A stretch of DNA of 64,000 nucleotides from Candidatus Scalindua sp. SCAELEC01. GTDB taxonomy: Bacteria > Planctomycetota > Brocadiia > Brocadiales > Scalinduaceae. The notes beneath the pieces are model-generated. The model made no database searches. It had not been told where the DNA came from and was given only the letters and a program-made list of their open reading frames with translations. How positions within the stretch are numbered: position 1 is the first letter of the stretch; each line of letters begins with the position of its first letter. A program made the translations under genes and the position numbers. Positions 63,007 to 64,000 of this stretch are shown here, one piece after another. The DNA is taken from assembly GCA_004282745.1 (NCBI GenBank), contig SHMT01000013.1:1-64000 (forward strand). The letters are read 5' to 3'.

Positions 63007-63029
63007 AACGAAACTACCTCCGTTTCGTT
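63007..63029 (-). promoter_or_regulatory. hairpin presenting the ribosome binding site
   Basis: AACGAAAC / GTTTCGTT pair perfectly over eight bases. On the coding strand the loop is GGAGGTA, the Shine-Dalgarno sequence of the 62332-63006 gene, and the stem touches the ATG. It could control translation, or serve as a protein-binding dyad. Confidence 0.55.
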
Positions 63030-63248
63030 GTTTTTCAACCTGTTAAACTTTTATTATTTATTTTGGAGTTTTATATCATGAAACGAACTTAAGTGCAAAA
63101 AGATTTACATAATACCAATGTTTTATAAAATGGGGCGGGTATGTTATTGTACTGAATGATATCGGGTCCATATTATATAGATTTGTATTGAATTGTATGT
63201 AATATAGAAGAATTGGTAAAAAAGTAGTCTTGATCAAGGTATATAAAA

Positions 63249-63445
63249 ATGAGTGAGTATTTTAAGTCAATAAAAAAAGGCGCAGAAGAAGCCCTGGCTT
63301 GGAAGCAGGGTCAAAAGACAGGTGCACGTGTGCGCCAATATACGGCAAAGGTTGTAGCGAAAATCCGTAAGAACGCCAACAAGACCATAAAATAATTTTC
63401 AGAGTCTTTCTCAATAACTTTATCAATGCGCAAACAATGGGAGTA
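63249..63445 (+). pseudogene. NadS/HigA-like HTH antitoxin, decayed
   Basis: MSEYFKSIKKGAEEALAWKQ and VRQYTAKVVAKIRKNANKTI are open for 48 codons, then TAA. Sequence beyond (TTTTCAGAGTCTTTCTCAAT) still matches the DNA of the intact HTH gene at 60678, in a shifted frame. It is therefore a broken homolog that keeps the front half missing from the 60607 gene. Confidence 0.75.
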
Positions 63446-63646
63446 GGGGGTTATATATTACGTCCCGAAAGCAACATGTTGATAAGGCTCACCTTGTCTA
63501 TGAGGGCTGATTTGAATTGTCACTTTCTGGTTCATTCGTTTCAGAAAATCGAGCAATTTATCAACTGTAAAGCGGCAAAAGGAAGCTGTATCCTGACACA
63601 TTACTTTTTCATTGACAATATAAATGTAGTGCGGTAAGCTACAAGG

Positions 63647-63928
63647 ATGATTAAGAGCTTTGCAGATAAGCGAACCGAGCAAATTTTCAATGGAGAGAAG
63701 GTAAAGAGGCTTGATGCGAGGCTACAAAATAAGGTGCTTCGCAGACTGCGCTATATTGATGCCGCAGAACGAATTGAAGATTTGCTTGTTCCTCCTTCCA
63801 ACAAGCTTGAAAAGAAAGAGGGAGATTTAAAAGAATTTTATGCCATATGGGTAAACACGCAGTGGAGGGTTATTTTTAAGTGGATCGATAATGAAGCTCA
63901 CGAGGTGCAATTGGTTGATTATCACTAA
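63647..63928 (+). CDS. higB: HigB-type (RelE/ParE superfamily) toxin
   Basis: The protein has 93 residues. MIKSFADKRTEQIFNGEKVK, the long helix LDARLQNKVLRRLRYIDAAE, and YAIWVNTQWRVIFKWIDNEA then HEVQLVDYH are typical of HigB ribosome-dependent mRNA interferases. The usual C-terminal Arg/His/Tyr residues are visible. It comes before its antitoxin, the normal higBA order, 17 bases apart. This module appears intact up to the window edge. Confidence 0.9.
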   Translation: MIKSFADKRTEQIFNGEKVKRLDARLQNKVLRRLRYIDAAERIEDLLVPPSNKLEKKEGDLKEFYAIWVNTQWRVIFKWIDNEAHEVQLVDYH

Positions 63929-63945
63929 AGTAGGAGAACGATAAG

Positions 63946-64000
63946 ATGTCTAAAAAATTTATTGAAATAGAACACCCTGGCGTAATGCTTAAGGAAGATT
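63946..64000 (+). CDS. higA: HigA-type HTH antitoxin (partial, runs off window)
   Basis: The first 18 codons, MSKKFIEIEHPGVMLKED, match HigA starts, where HPG-x-x-LKE(D/E) is the standard opening before the XRE domain. GGAGAACGATAAG precedes the ATG. The rest lies past the window edge. Confidence 0.85.
   Translation, partial: MSKKFIEIEHPGVMLKED

Noticed and set aside
1-64000. tRNA, rRNA or riboswitch genes
   Set aside because: No cloverleaf with a T-loop GTTCGAAT-type signature or rRNA core sequence was noticed on reading; a covariance scan could still find a divergent one.

Overview
This 64 kb window looks like a chromosomal accessory region of an AT-rich planctomycete, most plausibly of the anammox order Brocadiales. 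The lineage is an inference. It rests on paired prepilin-like proteins with a C-terminal IDGHVEW motif, a secreted YD-repeat giant with NHL repeats, a porin O/P protein, a B12-binding-type radical SAM enzyme, and the very heavy load of miniature elements. No rRNA, tRNA or CRISPR array was seen.

Layout. 1.1-6.7 kb: a complete seven-gene Mrp cation/proton antiporter operon, visibly more GC-rich than its surroundings. 7.1-11.1 kb: an integron-type gene cassette array without a visible integrase. Two attC sites are well formed (8762-8888 and 10364-10425), and other attC-like palindromes are decayed. The first cassette holds a two-gene operon: an EACC1-like small protein and a previously unrecognised HExxH metalloprotein. 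Further cassettes hold a broken HNH nuclease, a MNT nucleotidyltransferase with a truncated HepT, a truncated DUF3124 protein and a reverse-oriented methyltransferase. 11.3-12.4 kb: a GH130 glycoside phosphorylase/hydrolase. 13.4-27.5 kb: an Rhs/YD-repeat polymorphic-toxin-like locus with a 2097-residue secreted protein, a displaced Rhs tip, and a large direct duplication of small membrane and zinc-ribbon proteins that are candidate immunity genes.

28.4-34 kb: nitroreductase, TPR lipoprotein, cysteine-synthase-like enzyme, a secreted protein and two tandem pseudopilins. 34.7-45.7 kb: O-antigen-ligase-like/TPR protein, GFA-type protein, YaeQ, a porin, a J-domain/PilZ fusion and a radical SAM enzyme, separated by MITEs. 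45.8-51.8 kb: a housekeeping-like block with era, carbamate kinase, a cyclic 2,3-diphosphoglycerate synthetase-like protein and a pair of M16 peptidases (one active-site competent, one not). 52-58.7 kb: unknowns and an AddB-like helicase/nuclease. 59.2-64 kb: a toxin-antitoxin cluster (ParD with a ParE stub, HicBA, two HTH antitoxins of which one is decayed, HigBA) mixed with a RayT remnant, a coiled-coil HTH protein and a possible transfer-origin-like sequence.

Cutting across everything are at least six families of short inverted-repeat elements (called A to F here), plus a roughly 30-bp GC-rich palindrome nested inside two of them. A broken IS630-type transposase ends in the same terminal sequence as families A and C, which gives a likely source of mobilisation. 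One family C element has an exact empty site in the duplicated segment. The duplication, nested elements, decayed cassettes and truncated toxins together describe a region built by repeated insertion, recombination and decay.
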